This document shows, one piece after another, positions 11,201 through 21,592 of a stretch of 39,821 nt of DNA; position 1 is the first letter of the stretch, and each line of letters begins with the position of its first letter. The notes below the pieces were generated by a model that was not told the DNA's origin, did not search any database, and was given only the letters and a program-made list of their open reading frames with translations. This stretch comes from Beroe ovata. Its lineage: Eukaryota > Ctenophora > Nuda > Beroida > Beroidae. Both the position numbers and the translations under genes were made by a program. Location: positions 403,463 to 443,283 of the forward strand of contig CAMPET010000005.1 of assembly GCA_946803715.1 (NCBI GenBank), written 5' to 3'.

Positions 11201-14200
11201 AGTTTAACCGTTACCATGTGCTCTCTCTTTGTGCGTCATGATATTCATTTACTGATTGCACGATGGGAAGCAAGCACAACAACGTGCTTGTTAGAAAGCT
11301 TTATGAGGAAAGAAATGATTATTGACGGTTCCTGATTCATTTTCCTGATTCATTTTCCTGATTCATTGCGCTGTTGTTTATCATTGAATTCTGCATTTTC
11401 GTGAGTTGATTTTGTGCATACAATGAGTTAAAGATCATTGATAGTTCTGGCATATCTTCCTGAGCAGTGTTTTGAGGAACAACCTGATGTGGTTCTATTG
11501 CGCGGGTTTATAGAGGAGTTTCCAACATCAAAGGAGATTGGTGCTGCGTCAGCTCTTTTCATAATATTTGTAGTATATTAGCATATTGCCCCAAAACACA
11601 GCTTATTATTCCTGTCTCAGTGATAATATTCTAATCTATTCATTGCGATCATTACCGCTCATCGGCTTCTATTGTATGTCAATAGAACAGGATGAACTAG
11701 AATAATTCATGTGACGTGTTCTTTGTTTCGCCCCCACAAAGGTGTTTCTCGTTCTGGTCTGTGATTGGTTAGTTTCTCGTTCAAGCGCTCTGATTGGTTG
11801 TTTTTGCGGATCACGTGATTGCTAAGCCAGACCTTTGTAAGTACCCACACTACCACCATTCTAAGGGGTTGGTTTATCATTGTGTAGTTCATTTGAAATT
11901 ATTGAACCGAGTTCATAGCTTATTCATTCATTGGATACCATTTAAACTATCACAAAACCTGCGTTTGAGTTGCAATAGCATTGATTTCACTATGAAATAT
12001 TGCATTCGATAACACGAATCAATAAACCTTTTTGAATGAACCGGAAACTAAATTAGATCAGAAAACTCTTGCTATAATTGATAATAGAAACGCCATGTGA
12101 ACGCACATGAATAAAATGAATGGATATATCCCATTTGACAAGTTTAGTGATGGAGCAGGTGACTGACAGGAGCGTCTGAAGTCTCAATTCCGTATAAATC
12201 ATACTACTCGATTTTATGAAGGAGCAACACCTGGTATATCCTCTATAGCAGCATGTGCGCGTACAATGACCATTATTACAGTCTCGTTGCTATTATAGGG
12301 GGATGGGGGCAGTATTTAGGTACGATGATTCATACAAACAGCAATAGAGGAAAGGGAGAGAGACCGCTTAGCATGCAATCTGAATTTAACACCAGTATTA
12401 TGGTACAATAGCGGTGGGACAATGTCAAATTGGCATGATCCCCACTGTTTGTATTTACATCGGTTTCTTTGAGCGGTCACCAGCGGAGTACCCTAAGCGC
12501 TGCAAGTCCTAGTACGTCATAGAGTTTCAGTGTAGTAGTAACAGTAGCTTAGTAGTAACATCTGATGTTGCAGTTATACTCATGCTGTAATTTCGCAATT
12601 TGACATCGTATTTTTTTAGAGGATTTAGAGGATTTAGAGTATTCCTTTAGAGTTGCAAGTAATCGAGTTGTACCACTTTCCTCATTACAATAGCATTAGC
12701 AGTATACGATGAACGATGACTCCTGATCATTCCTCATCTGGTGTGCATTGTACATTGTAAAATATACATTTTACATGGTACCTATAGCGTAGACGTCATG
12801 GCATAGCTCAGTACGGTTGTGAAGTTCATATTGTGTTCCTTGATTATTCGAGTATTAGTAGGTACCTAACATATCACAGGGTAGCGTGTACAATGATCAT
12901 TGTCCACTGATGATCCAATTCCAATAGTTCCACTAACAACACTAGTTTGATAATGATAAAGTCTGATAAGAACGTCAACTCACTATCCACAGAACAACAG
13001 ATCCTTATCAATGATACGCTCTGTAATTGTTAATTAACCAGAGGAGGTTAATGACTGGATTCACTGATGAGCCGTGAGTTTGTGTGCAGAGCAGTGAGAA
13101 AAATGATATGTGACTACTTGTGTGTGTCTGTGTGTGTGTGTGTGTTTGTGAGTGTTTGTGCGTATGTGAAATTGATAAAAGGATAAATTTCATTCGCAGA
13201 GTTTGTAGCTTTGTAGTTGGCTCTATGAAAGTTGTTGAAGCGTTTCCAAAATATGCAGGGAACCAGGAAGTTTCCTTATTGTTATTTTCGTACAACCTTC
13301 AGATTCATGCTATCCCTGTTGTTTTCTCGGCATTTTCCATCCAATATGGGCTATATACTTCCTTAATACTTTCCCGCCATTTTTACCTGATACTGTCGGC
13401 TGAGTCTATTCTCATCAGAATCTGTCTTGTTGGAGAGCAGGTTCAGGATCATGACCAAGCCGTAGTTTCGCTTCAACAGTGTCATGTGCCTGATCAAGTA
13501 TGATCAGTTGATTGCTTCACATTCATTTTCACATTCATTAATCATGATGAAACGATTTATTACGGGGCATGATAAATCTCCATATAATCATAGTGAAGTG
13601 GCTGATTCCCCACATATTGTGCACGCTGATGATAATTCACGTGTTTCGATTGGCTATGCCATACCACGTGACACGCGTGTCACACACAACAGATATCAGA
13701 ATTTACTTGTCGTATGCTACTTGAGTCAATTCGTATCCACGGGTCATCGTCAACTTGTGTGAGCCAACCTATCGTGGTACTCGATTACATAAATTAATTA
13801 CTCTCTTCCAAAAAAGAGAGACCGAGTTTCGATCTTTTCCCCACCAAATTTTACTACCCTTTCAAAGTCCCACTACAGCGTGGACTACCTTGCAAACTCC
13901 CCAAATCACCGTATACTGATTATTCTCGCTAGTGATCTACTCGAAGCTCACTGACAAGGTTATCATGACTAACCTGGATTCCCGGTTGTTCCCAGAAGAC
14001 TGGTACACTTCCCCTAACTTGTAGAAAACTGCTCACTTTATCCCCCAACACCACGCATTGCTCCGTCTCCACGAAGTTGGCAACTCGCCCATTGTCGTCC
14101 ACTCCACGAACCTGGCGAGGGGTATGTAATAGTGGGGCCCGGGAGTGTGTACTACTAGGGATTAGGGGTGTGTAATAGTGGGGCCCGGGAGTGTGTACTA

Positions 14201-17200
14201 ATAGGGATTAGGGGTGTGCATTATAGTAGCGGGGGTACGGGTGTGCACCATAATAGCGGGAGTGTGCTCTAAATTCGTACGCTGATGGGGGGGTGTGGCA
14301 GATGCGGGGGTGCGTAATTGTAGGGATGTGCCATGCTATTGCCTTCATATACAGTACCTACTTAACTTTTCGAATTTACTTCATCCATGCCGTGCTTATG
14401 ACGCTGGTTTCCTATGACAGACAAGCAGACATGAAGGTGCATTGCACTAGCAGTCAATTACTGTACAAAGTGACAGTCTATATCTCATACAGATTTGACC
14501 ACGAAGTTCAGAATTCTACTGGTTAATTGTCTCGTATGACACAAATTGTTTTGCTGTGATGACAGATCGGTATTTACTATCTTGTTGCTCATTGACGAGT
14601 AAGAAATNAGGGATTAGGGGTGTGTAAAAGTGGGGCCCGGGAGTGTGTACTAATAGGGATTAGGGGTGTGTAATAGTGGGGCCCGGGAGTGTGTACTCAT
14701 AGGGATCTGGGGTGTGAATTATGATATCGGGGGTGTGCACTAATAGCAGAGTGTGCACTAGTTCGCTGATGGGGGTGTGGCAGATGCGGGGGTGCGTAAT
14801 CGTAGGGATGTGCCGTGTTTTTGCCTTCATATACAGTACCGACTTAACTTCTCGAATTTACTTCATTCATGCTGTGCTTATGACGCTGGTTTCCTATGAC
14901 AGACAAGCAGACATGAAGGTGCATTGCACTGGCAGTCAATTACTGTACAAAGTGACAGTCTATATCTCATACAGATTTGACCACGACGCTCAGAATTCTA
15001 CTGGTAAATTGTCTCGTATGCCACAAATTGTTTTGCTGTGATGACAGATCGGTATTTACTATCTTGTTGCTCATTGACGAGTAAGAAATTCAACAAGGTT
15101 TTATCTACATCGTTTCATTAGTATTCAAATTTACCAACCGACATTTTGCTGTCAATCATTCTGCTTAATTTAAAATAGAGTAAAATAATTAACCCTTATG
15201 GAGTTTGAGGTATCATAATCTCACAATAGCCCTTTGTTAATTTCTATTCCTGACGCATCGCTTTATCATATTATGTGTGTACTGGGTGTGTGTTTGTGTG
15301 TGTGTGAACTGTGAGTGAATTGACGCATTGTTTCTGCCAGTTGTTACACACACATAATATTAAGTATTGACACCTTGAGGTATTATTGATCATTACTGAT
15401 TCTCAACGACATACTTTGTTTTTCCTGGCATTTGATTACTCTTTACCTGCTCATTGTTCCATCGGCAGACCGCAGATTACTCCGACATTATCGCAAACTT
15501 TCAATAGAGAATGCACAAATCTATGCCTATTTTTCTCTCGAATACAGTTATCATTAGTATAACTATTAACTACCCCTAACGACATAGTTGTAATGGCAGA
15601 TACATAATATTCGAATATATGAGGCTTTCTATCTCTCAGAGTACGGTTCCTTTAAAAGTTTGACACCATTTATTTGCTACATGTATCCTTGGCACTAACA
15701 CCTGCATAGGTATCTGACACCCCAATCCCAGTCGGATGACACCATGGCTATATTCGGTGACACCAAAGAGTACATCCTCAACAACATCACCATCACCTCG
15801 GTCCACACCGGTACCACCACTGACACCACTGTCAACATTCTCCTCGGTGTCACGCTGTTGCTCTGCTGGATCACATCCACCACCCTCAACCCCCTGGTAT
15901 TCCTCTACAACTACAACCAGAAACCCACGGTGGCGCGCACTCTCTTCCTCACACTGTCAGCAGCTGATTTCCTCACTACAATCGGGGGTGGGCTAGCTGT
16001 TGCTATAGAGCTGCTACACCCAGAGGTTGTGCCCTCTGCCCACCTGCCGACCACAATGACCCTCTTGCGAACCATGGTGATAAAACCACTCTCCTACCTC
16101 ACATTTGTCATTACCACCCTCCTCTGCATTACCAGGTATATTCAGATAAGCTGGCCGTTCTACGTCATCAAGACCAGGGCACTTCACATCTACATAACGG
16201 TATATATGAGTCTGTATCTTATCAAACACATCATGGTAAGCCTGGTGTTGGAAGGTAGAGTATGGCTATCGTATATACAGGAGATTGGAGTGCTAGAGGA
16301 GGGGGGCCGCGGTCTAACTGTCCTAACGGTGATCGGTATCATTCCCCAAACAGCTCACGCACTTATCGCTATCATCGTGTCCGTTCTCACGATCGTCAAG
16401 CTGGCGACAATTCCGCGTATGACGCGCAATATGAACTCTATCCGGTATTCTATCGCGATAGTGGCAATGAACGCGGCAAACACCACTTGGGCAGTCCTGC
16501 TGTTCTACAGCTTGGCCAAGAGTAGCATATTGATTGCGGAGGGTGTGCCACTCAACACGAGGTTTGAGGTGTTCTATCAGGATCGCTACAGAGTATTCAT
16601 TACATACGGGTATCTCATATACTTCCTATCTGCGATCAATCCACTAATCCTCACCACAACATCCACCCAAATCAAGCGCTTCTTACAGACTCTACTATAT
16701 TATTCCAGCAAGGAAGATTTTCTGAAGCTGGCAAGGAGCAGGTTCAGAGTGTCAGATGTCCATAGAGGTCCTGGATTATCTTCAAATGGGACAGTGAGGG
16801 CAAAACGCCCTGTCTTAGTCAGAACTGTGGCTAAGAATAATCTAAATGTTATTGCTAATCGGCTCAACAATAGTGTGGAGCAAGAGGAAACTGAAGCGTG
16901 AATAAGTTAAATTTGTGTTAATAAATGTTTAGTTTTGAATTTTGTTGCTTATAGTATTTAAATTATTTTCACTTGATCACTGATCAATGTTTACAATGTG
17001 TCCTTTTCAATTCGTATTTGTACTTTAATGTACTGTATTTGTTGCAAATGAATATTTATCTCAAAAGATTCTAGTCATTCTTTTTATGAACCTTATTAGT
17101 GTCGCTTCTGACTGAAGTCTCCTGAATTCAGACTCCGAATAATTTCAAAACAAAATTCCAGAACAATCCTCTGCACTGACCTGGAACCTCGTTCCCGCCC

Positions 17201-18426
17201 TTTCCGAGCTCACGCGTGATATGACGGCTGCGTGAGCCTGCTGGTTCCCGCAGTATATAGTGGAGATGCTCACACTACCGCAGATCAGGTTGACGAACCA
17301 CAGGGACGGATCCCGCATGAATTTCAGAGGGTGTGTGAAGAGACTTCGGTTCCTGGGTGCGAGAGATATGTCTATAGATGAGTCATTGGGGCTTGACGAG
17401 TGAACGTGAAAAATCTATTTCATTAATTAACTCTATTTCATTAATTAATCATTAGATGATGTGATGAACCATAAATACAGGAACTGTTAATTTAAAGGTT
17501 GAACATTGTGATTTATATTAAGAGCTTACCAAAGGAATCTAGAATCACTGGCGAGTCCTCTGTTCAGTTTAGACTGCATGTTGACCGTTATGTCACAAAT
17601 ACTACCACTTTCTGACGTCATACCAAAGAAAAATGTTCCTGCGATGTTACGGTCAAACAAAATCGAATCCTCACTGATCCTCCCAATTTCCTCACTTTTT
17701 CTGTTTTCACCCTCTCTTTACCTTGACAGAGAAGTTTTTTGCACGCTGACGTCTTTTCCACACTGTCTCCCTCAGTTATCTCAACAAACAAGACATCAGT
17801 AACGCAGCACATCTCATAGTTTGTTAGTTTACCAGCCGAGATGCACGCTGACACCAGCCCCAAATACCTCAGTTCATTTCCCTCACCTGAGGTTGTCAAG
17901 AGTCTAGTGTAATTTGGGTTGTCATCGTTTTTGGGGTGTCATGGAAACAAAAAATGGTGTCATAACTCAGTGGTTATTGTGGAAATGAACGGTTATTGAA
18001 CACTGAACAGTTGTCAATAACAACTTACCATCGTAGAGAAGAAGCACGCCAATGGAAGCGTAGACATCCGCCACTCTCTCACACATGCCTTTTATCTGTG
18101 TCAACTCACTATTATCTGATAAGAGCGGTGTCACGCTGGAATAGTGGTGTCAAGCAGAGAAAATTGTGTACAACACGTGGAAAATGATTCCAAGCAGCTA
18201 GTAGTGGTATGATTAAAGCGGAGAATCATGTCATATTGAAAAGCTGTGTCAAGAGTGGTGTCAAGAGCGTTGTGTCAAGAGTGGTGTCAAGACGACTTTA
18301 CTCACGAAGTTCAGCACAGACATCACCCTGTAGCAACAGTCCCGTGCTGCTGCTCTTGTTTTCCAACAGCACTTTTCTCTGAGCCCCACTTCCACCTACG
18401 TACAGACGCAGATTCTTGGGGATCAT
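5223..18426 (-). CDS. SYNJ: Synaptojanin (Sac domain + inositol 5-phosphatase + RRM-like domain + Pro-rich tail)
   Basis: Dephosphorylates phosphoinositides, chiefly PI(4,5)P2, during clathrin-coat shedding and vesicle recycling. Exons in order: 18306-18426 (ATG), 18029-18115, 17530-17886, 17181-17352, 13974-14111, [one ~62-nt exon not located], 13387-13489, 10343-10509, 9950-10178, 9515-9662, 9164-9262, 8901-9053, 8696-8822, 8449-8589, 8104-8296, 7838-7996, 7370-7476, 6880-6990, 6635-6751, 6376-6553, 6141-6272, 5917-6066, 5425-5792, 5223-5304. Splice phases agree except at the missing exon and a frameshift in exon 3. The protein is about 1,230 residues. The Sac domain (~1-480) has the CX5R catalytic loop [10 protein letters not shown]. 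The 5-phosphatase (~528-892) has [28 protein letters not shown] and SDHR. Next come an RRM-like domain (~892-1034), an acidic linker and a PPPPK/RPPR-type tail suited to SH3 ligands. The final exon is tentative: reading on from 5425 gives an immediate TAA. A GPCR gene is nested in intron 4. Confidence 0.95.
5348..5353 (+). terminator. Poly(A) signal AATAAA of the 3639-5069 gene
   Basis: A canonical hexamer about 280 bases after the stop codon at 5069. It lies within the 3' part of the opposite-strand synaptojanin gene, between its last two proposed coding exons, so the two transcripts would overlap tail to tail. Confidence 0.5.
9265..9514. other. Typical short synaptojanin intron
   Basis: Representative of the small introns of this gene (81 to about 600 bp outside the two giant ones). 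Nothing beyond splice signals is evident: donor GTGAGT at its 5' end on the minus strand and a CAG acceptor before 9262. Confidence 0.4.
10518..10605. repeat. TG microsatellite interrupted by an N
   Basis: TG dinucleotide repeat with scattered TTTG/TCTG variants. The N at 10561 falls inside it, as expected where an assembler could not resolve a simple repeat. It begins about 9 bases from the acceptor side of exon 10343-10509, so on the minus strand it forms a (CA)n tract just ahead of that acceptor. Confidence 0.85.
11764..11817. promoter_or_regulatory. Paired CCAAT boxes plus a CACGTG E-box
   Basis: Two inverted CCAAT boxes (ATTGG at 11764-11768 and 11793-11797, 29 bp apart) are followed by a palindromic CACGTG at 11812-11817. 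A similar arrangement recurs at 38574-38634. CCAAT pairs bind NF-Y and CACGTG binds bHLH factors in animals. A cis-regulatory role for this intronic cluster is inference. Confidence 0.3.
13117..13165. repeat. TG microsatellite
   Basis: TG-rich simple repeat with TCTG and TTTG interruptions, within the 2.9-kb synaptojanin intron. Confidence 0.75.
14157..14607. repeat. Copy 1 of a ~0.45-kb direct duplication
   Basis: It begins with a G-rich tandem repeat (words GGGGCCCGGGAGTGTGTACT and AGGGATTAGGGGTGTG, unit about 46 bp) and continues into unique-looking sequence ending ...GAGTAAGAAAT. The same order recurs at 14609-15089 immediately after the N at 14608. Most of the block is nearly identical, while the G-rich part differs in unit number and substitutions. 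Confidence 0.85.
14609..15089. repeat. Copy 2 of the ~0.45-kb direct duplication
   Basis: It starts at the base after the N at 14608 and ends with the same ...GAGTAAGAAAT as copy 1, then runs into new sequence. Because the duplicate boundary coincides with a gap base, this may be two overlapping contigs (perhaps two alleles) placed end to end. Alternatively it is a true tandem duplication that the assembler could not close. Confidence 0.8.
15744..16901 (+). CDS. Rhodopsin-like (class A) GPCR, intronless, nested antisense in synaptojanin intron 4
   Basis: A seven-transmembrane receptor expected at the plasma membrane, acting through heterotrimeric G proteins; its ligand is unknown. Seen in 385 residues: a short N-terminus with an N-glycosylation site (NNIT), then hydrophobic spans at ~29-55, 65-90 (containing LSAADF, the class A TM2 signature), 104-129, 146-168, 181-209, 223-247 and 267-290. 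TM3 ends in TRY, a variant of DRY. TM7 carries NPLIL instead of NPxxY. The only cysteines I count are in TM1 and TM3's end, so the usual TM3-ECL2 disulfide is missing, as is CWxP in TM6. The start lies in a good Kozak-like context (CACCATGG). AATAAA follows 19 bases after the stop. I cannot assign a subfamily; it looks lineage-specific. Confidence 0.85.
   Translation: MAIFGDTKEYILNNITITSVHTGTTTDTTVNILLGVTLLLCWITSTTLNPLVFLYNYNQKPTVARTLFLTLSAADFLTTIGGGLAVAIELLHPEVVPSAHLPTTMTLLRTMVIKPLSYLTFVITTLLCITRYIQISWPFYVIKTRALHIYITVYMSLYLIKHIMVSLVLEGRVWLSYIQEIGVLEEGGRGLTVLTVIGIIPQTAHALIAIIVSVLTIVKLATIPRMTRNMNSIRYSIAIVAMNAANTTWAVLLFYSLAKSSILIAEGVPLNTRFEVFYQDRYRVFITYGYLIYFLSAINPLILTTTSTQIKRFLQTLLYYSSKEDFLKLARSRFRVSDVHRGPGLSSNGTVRAKRPVLVRTVAKNNLNVIANRLNNSVEQEETEA
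16920..16925 (+). terminator. Poly(A) signal AATAAA of the GPCR gene
   Basis: A canonical hexamer starting 19 bases after the GPCR stop codon, implying a 3' UTR of only a few tens of bases. It also supports the GPCR as a complete independent transcription unit inside the host intron. Confidence 0.6.
17696..17700 (-). other. SYNJ: One-base frameshift in synaptojanin exon 3 (A5 homopolymer)
   Basis: In exon 17530-17886 the upstream part reads in one frame ([14 protein letters not shown] onward) and the downstream part ([20 protein letters not shown] onward) in another. Both halves match consecutive parts of the Sac domain. The exon is 357 nt, one short of what the flanking splice phases need. 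The frame is restored if the A5 run (TTTTT on the plus strand) were A6. No GT..AG intron of suitable length explains the shift. A base-call or assembly error is most likely; a null allele is possible. Confidence 0.75.
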
Positions 18427-19094
18427 TATCAGCTGCGAGTGGAGTGTCTGCTTTTCAAGTGTCTCAAATCAGCGTGTCTCTGATTTCCTTCCGCCTTCGT
18501 GCTTTGTCTTTCACGAACGTTCCTTGTCTCAATACGTCTCGTGTCTCAACTACGTATGCTACTCTACCATAGTCGCAGAGTGTGTTTCATGGGTCATGGC
18601 ACAATAACATCGCTACGTCCTACGGATCGAGAAATGTCATCATATGGTCGAGATCTAGAAGCTTATTCAATGGCTGGGAGCTAGATACAGCTTCCATCCC
18701 AGGTGGTAGACGCAGTACCTACTTGAACAGAGTTCAGGAAAATAAAATTCAAATCTTTCTGAATATAAATTATCAAATAGACACACATACACACTACGGT
18801 TCATTACACATGACAAAAGTCATCAACGGCGACTGAAGTATATCAACAGCAGCCAATGCGTAGGTACAAAATCAACTGAGAAACGTATGTATCAGTACAC
18901 AGGATGTTTGTTCTGAAAATTGAAATGTAGGCTCAAATTACAGCTCCCTTCATAAGAGAGACATGAATTAGGTATAGTATGGTGAGGAAAGCCAGTAGCG
19001 ATAGGGAGTTGTCAATACGGCATAATATGCACTTCCGAGTGATATGAGTCGTTGTGTTAGAAAGCAGGGAGAGAGAGGGAACCCACACGATTCT
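18427..19094. other. Spacer between PAAF1 and synaptojanin (synaptojanin promoter region)
   Basis: 668 bp between the PAAF1 stop and the synaptojanin start codon, both on the minus strand. It should hold the PAAF1 3' UTR and the synaptojanin promoter and 5' UTR. I see no AATAAA on the minus strand and no clear coding sequence. Confidence 0.5.
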
Positions 19095-21175
19095 TCATAC
19101 GTCGTATACCCTCACAACTCTGAAAATTTGATCGTAAACGCAAATCTTACTGACAAAACAGCGACCAAGAAAACTCTAAATGAGGATAATCGATGTCAGA
19201 TTTATATATTAGAGGTGTGTACGTGTGTGGATTCGAACGAATATTAACACAATGGTGTATGATTCAGGTCCAGACTCCATTTACCTGTCTTTAGCTGAGG
19301 TTATTACAACGTTGTTCTTTGCTGCAACTGAGCAAATTGGTTCACAGTCGCCAGCGGAAAGAGTGGTGTCGCAGTTCAGAGTGGTGTCAGGGGTAAGAGT
19401 GGTGTCAGTGCTCGGAATGGTGTCAGGGCTGTTGGATACGGAGGGAAGGAGGGAGAACGTCTCACCGTCTCTGAGAGCACACCAAACTCTGAGATATGGC
19501 GCCAAAGTTAACAAAGTGAATAGGAACTATCAGCTGATTGTCAAGTCCAGCCAAAAACTATTTATTATCCTGGTATCGTTTCGATAAATTATGACTTTAT
19601 CATGGTAACCTGCTCGTTGTAGAGTCCTTGGTTATCGCAGACACAGCGTAGTTGCTCCTCTTGTGTACTGTGAGTGGTTGCACCATGTTTCTTACATCAA
19701 CCGTGACTATCTCCCCTTCACACGATCCAGCAACCTAGAGTCAGCGTACTGTAATTAGATACCCACCTCTCGACTGTATTTCCAGGAGTTCTCTCGGTAT
19801 GGATTGTGGATATTATGACACTTGTTTCAAAACAACATCACTGTGAACCTCACCAAGTAGTGTTGGGAAACAGCACAGCAAGTGGTCAGTTCACTGGTGT
19901 GTTGGAACTTTGCCAGCTGCGAGTTATCTTGTAGACTGTGAAGTGTGAGAGAACCCCGCTCACTGGCACTTGCTACACAAACTGCACCACTCTGAGGGAA
20001 GAGAGGGTGCTGAGACGATGCCAGAGTTTGATGCTTCGGGAGTTCTTTAGTGAATCATCAAAATACTAACCTCGTCTGAGACTACTTGGACTTTGTTCAC
20101 TTTCCCAGAACCAGGTTCAAGTGTAGCAATACACTCCTGCGTGCCACAGGACCACACTTTAACTGTGCCATCTGTTTCATAGATAAGAGATCAAACATTA
20201 CTCTTGTCAAATCTATGTTAAACATAGAAACAAGGAAAACTCGGATATGAACGAGTGTGATGAATATATGACTGGCCTCTCGAACTGACCTAATGATGAT
20301 GAAACAACATTCCTTCCCCGATCTATCATAGCAAGGGAGGATATGGGACGCTTGTGACCAGTTAGGGTTACCGGACAGGAGCCATCTTCCACAGACCAGA
20401 TCTTGAGACACATGTCACTTCCTCCTGTAGTGGGAGTTTATACTTGCTTCTATGGATTGAAGGAGAGAGATCACTAACATGGGACAATTTACACATGTCA
20501 CCTGAGGAGACTCTCCTCAGTCTCCACCTGTAAGAAGAACAAGATCACTGGGAAAGAACTTGACACACTCAACATCGGCTACATGTCCACTCATGACTCG
20601 TCGAACAGCCCCACTCCTGCTCTCAAAAACCAGTGCTTCTTTGCCTACGAGGAGTCATGTGAAAGGAATGATAACTTACTACAACTTCTTGAACACCCAT
20701 TGCAACATAGTTAGCCGTTTTAGAACTGGAGTAGAGTAAGACCTGATGTCACTACACCAAGGTCACCAGATCCAGTAATATCCGCTGAGAATGGCATGTG
20801 TGGTGTCAAGTTTCTGTGCTGAACAGATGGAGCAACGAACTTTGTGGAAGTCTTGGAGGGTGTGTGAGTAACTTGAAGTACCTTTGGGAAGACCTAGTGG
20901 GGATAAAACTCAACTTCTTGCTACATAAGAACGAAGGTAATTTATGCCTTCACATTCAACCAGAGAAACAATCTTACCAGAGAAGAACTGAACATTTCAT
21001 CAGTTCCCCCATCTTTTGTCAAGTAGCTATGAAGAGTTTTGTAGTTTAGATGATGGGCAGAGACCCAAACTTTCTCTCCTGCTTCCAAGCCATCAGCCCA
21101 GTCATGTTGAAGTGAAATCCACCAAATAGGGACTGGAATTGTGATTTCAGTTTCATAGAGAATCTTATGAATCAA
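19095..21175 (-). CDS. PAAF1: Proteasomal ATPase-associated factor 1 (WD40 protein)
   Basis: Family role: PAAF1 binds the ATPase ring of the 19S regulatory particle and modulates proteasome assembly and activity. Nine exons: 20978-21175 (ATG at 21175), 20743-20893, 20528-20644, 20290-20424, 20071-20171, 19854-19991, 19610-19734, 19285-19488, 19095-19119. All junctions are GT..AG with matching phases, and the total is 397 codons plus stop; vertebrate PAAF1 is about 392. Seen: an N-terminal segment with QHDWADGLEAGE, then WD40 repeats beginning near residue 100, with KFVAPS, SGHVADVECVKFFPSDLV, LKIWSVEDGSC, MIDRGRNVVSSS, DGTVKVWSCG and a final KDRVVRVYDV. The Met at 21175 is the first plausible one in frame; the 17 residues before the conserved block are not conserved. 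The penultimate exon carries a Thr/Asp/Ser-rich insertion (TPDTTLNCDTT region) longer than expected in the family. The last coding exon has only 25 nt. Confidence 0.95.
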
Positions 21176-21592
21176 TGACTATTCTAAATTTGATGAATAA
21201 CAGTTACAGTCCTCACCCATTCCGGTTTCAGATTAATCAGGCTTCTCTCATTGATATACTAAACTCAAGACTCTTGTTATCTATATGGTAAGTTACCAGT
21301 TGATTGGGAGAATGAAGTTTCAAAGCATGAATCAAGTAAAACTATTAAGTAATGAATATAAAATATACTGAGAGAAGGAAATAGTCCACTGCAGACTATT
21401 TTGAATAGAATATAAATTTAATCAAAATGAAAGTTAAAGAACAACTAAAAGATCCAAATAAAAGACAATGAAAGGTGTTGATTTCATGATCCATTTGCCT
21501 AGAAGATATTATTGATATCTGAAGTTGGTGAAACTAAGACCTTGAGTCACAAAGTCCTGATGAAGTTAACACTTTATTTGAATCTCAAGTAT
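21176..21592. other. Short spacer between ZNF706 and PAAF1
   Basis: 417 bp of AT-rich non-coding DNA between two minus-strand genes. It contains the ZNF706 poly(A) signal at its right edge, and the PAAF1 promoter presumably lies here. No gene seen. Confidence 0.5.
21573..21578 (-). terminator. Poly(A) signal AATAAA of ZNF706
   Basis: The plus strand reads TTTATT. The minus-strand AATAAA begins about 15 bases after the ZNF706 stop, again giving a very short 3' UTR. Confidence 0.5.

Larger units (their letters stand above)
10510..13386. other. 2.9-kb synaptojanin intron
   Basis: The intron lies between the Sac-domain exons 13387-13489 and 10343-10509; codon phase is 0 at both ends, so nothing need be missing between them. 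It contains a TG microsatellite with an N base at its 3' end, a second TG repeat near 13117-13165, and a compact CCAAT/CACGTG cluster at 11764-11817. A 12-base word (TCCTGATTCATT) is iterated around 11330-11365. I see no embedded gene. Confidence 0.55.
14112..17180. other. 3.1-kb synaptojanin intron 4 hosting a nested gene
   Basis: Bounded by exon 17181-17352 (donor GTCAGT) and exon 13974-14111 (CAG acceptor). The two encode adjacent parts of the Sac domain (RAGTRFQ then [13 protein letters not shown]), so the intron is certain. It holds the duplicated block 14157-15089 and the opposite-strand GPCR gene. The remaining sequence (15090-15743 and 16926-17180) shows no gene apart from a short TG repeat near 15273-15306. 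Confidence 0.85.

Noticed and set aside
13800-13870. Candidate for the missing synaptojanin exon starting with a GSK-like motif
   Set aside because: No GT donor in the required phase and little similarity beyond three residues.
14113-14330. Telomere-like or G-quadruplex origin suspected from GGGATTAGGGG words
   Set aside because: It is a local, irregular minisatellite inside an intron; there are no perfect telomeric tandem units.
17686-17720. A 21-nt intron (GTAAAG...ACAG) to explain the synaptojanin exon 3 frame change
   Set aside because: It is too short to splice, and 21 is divisible by 3, so it would not restore the frame.
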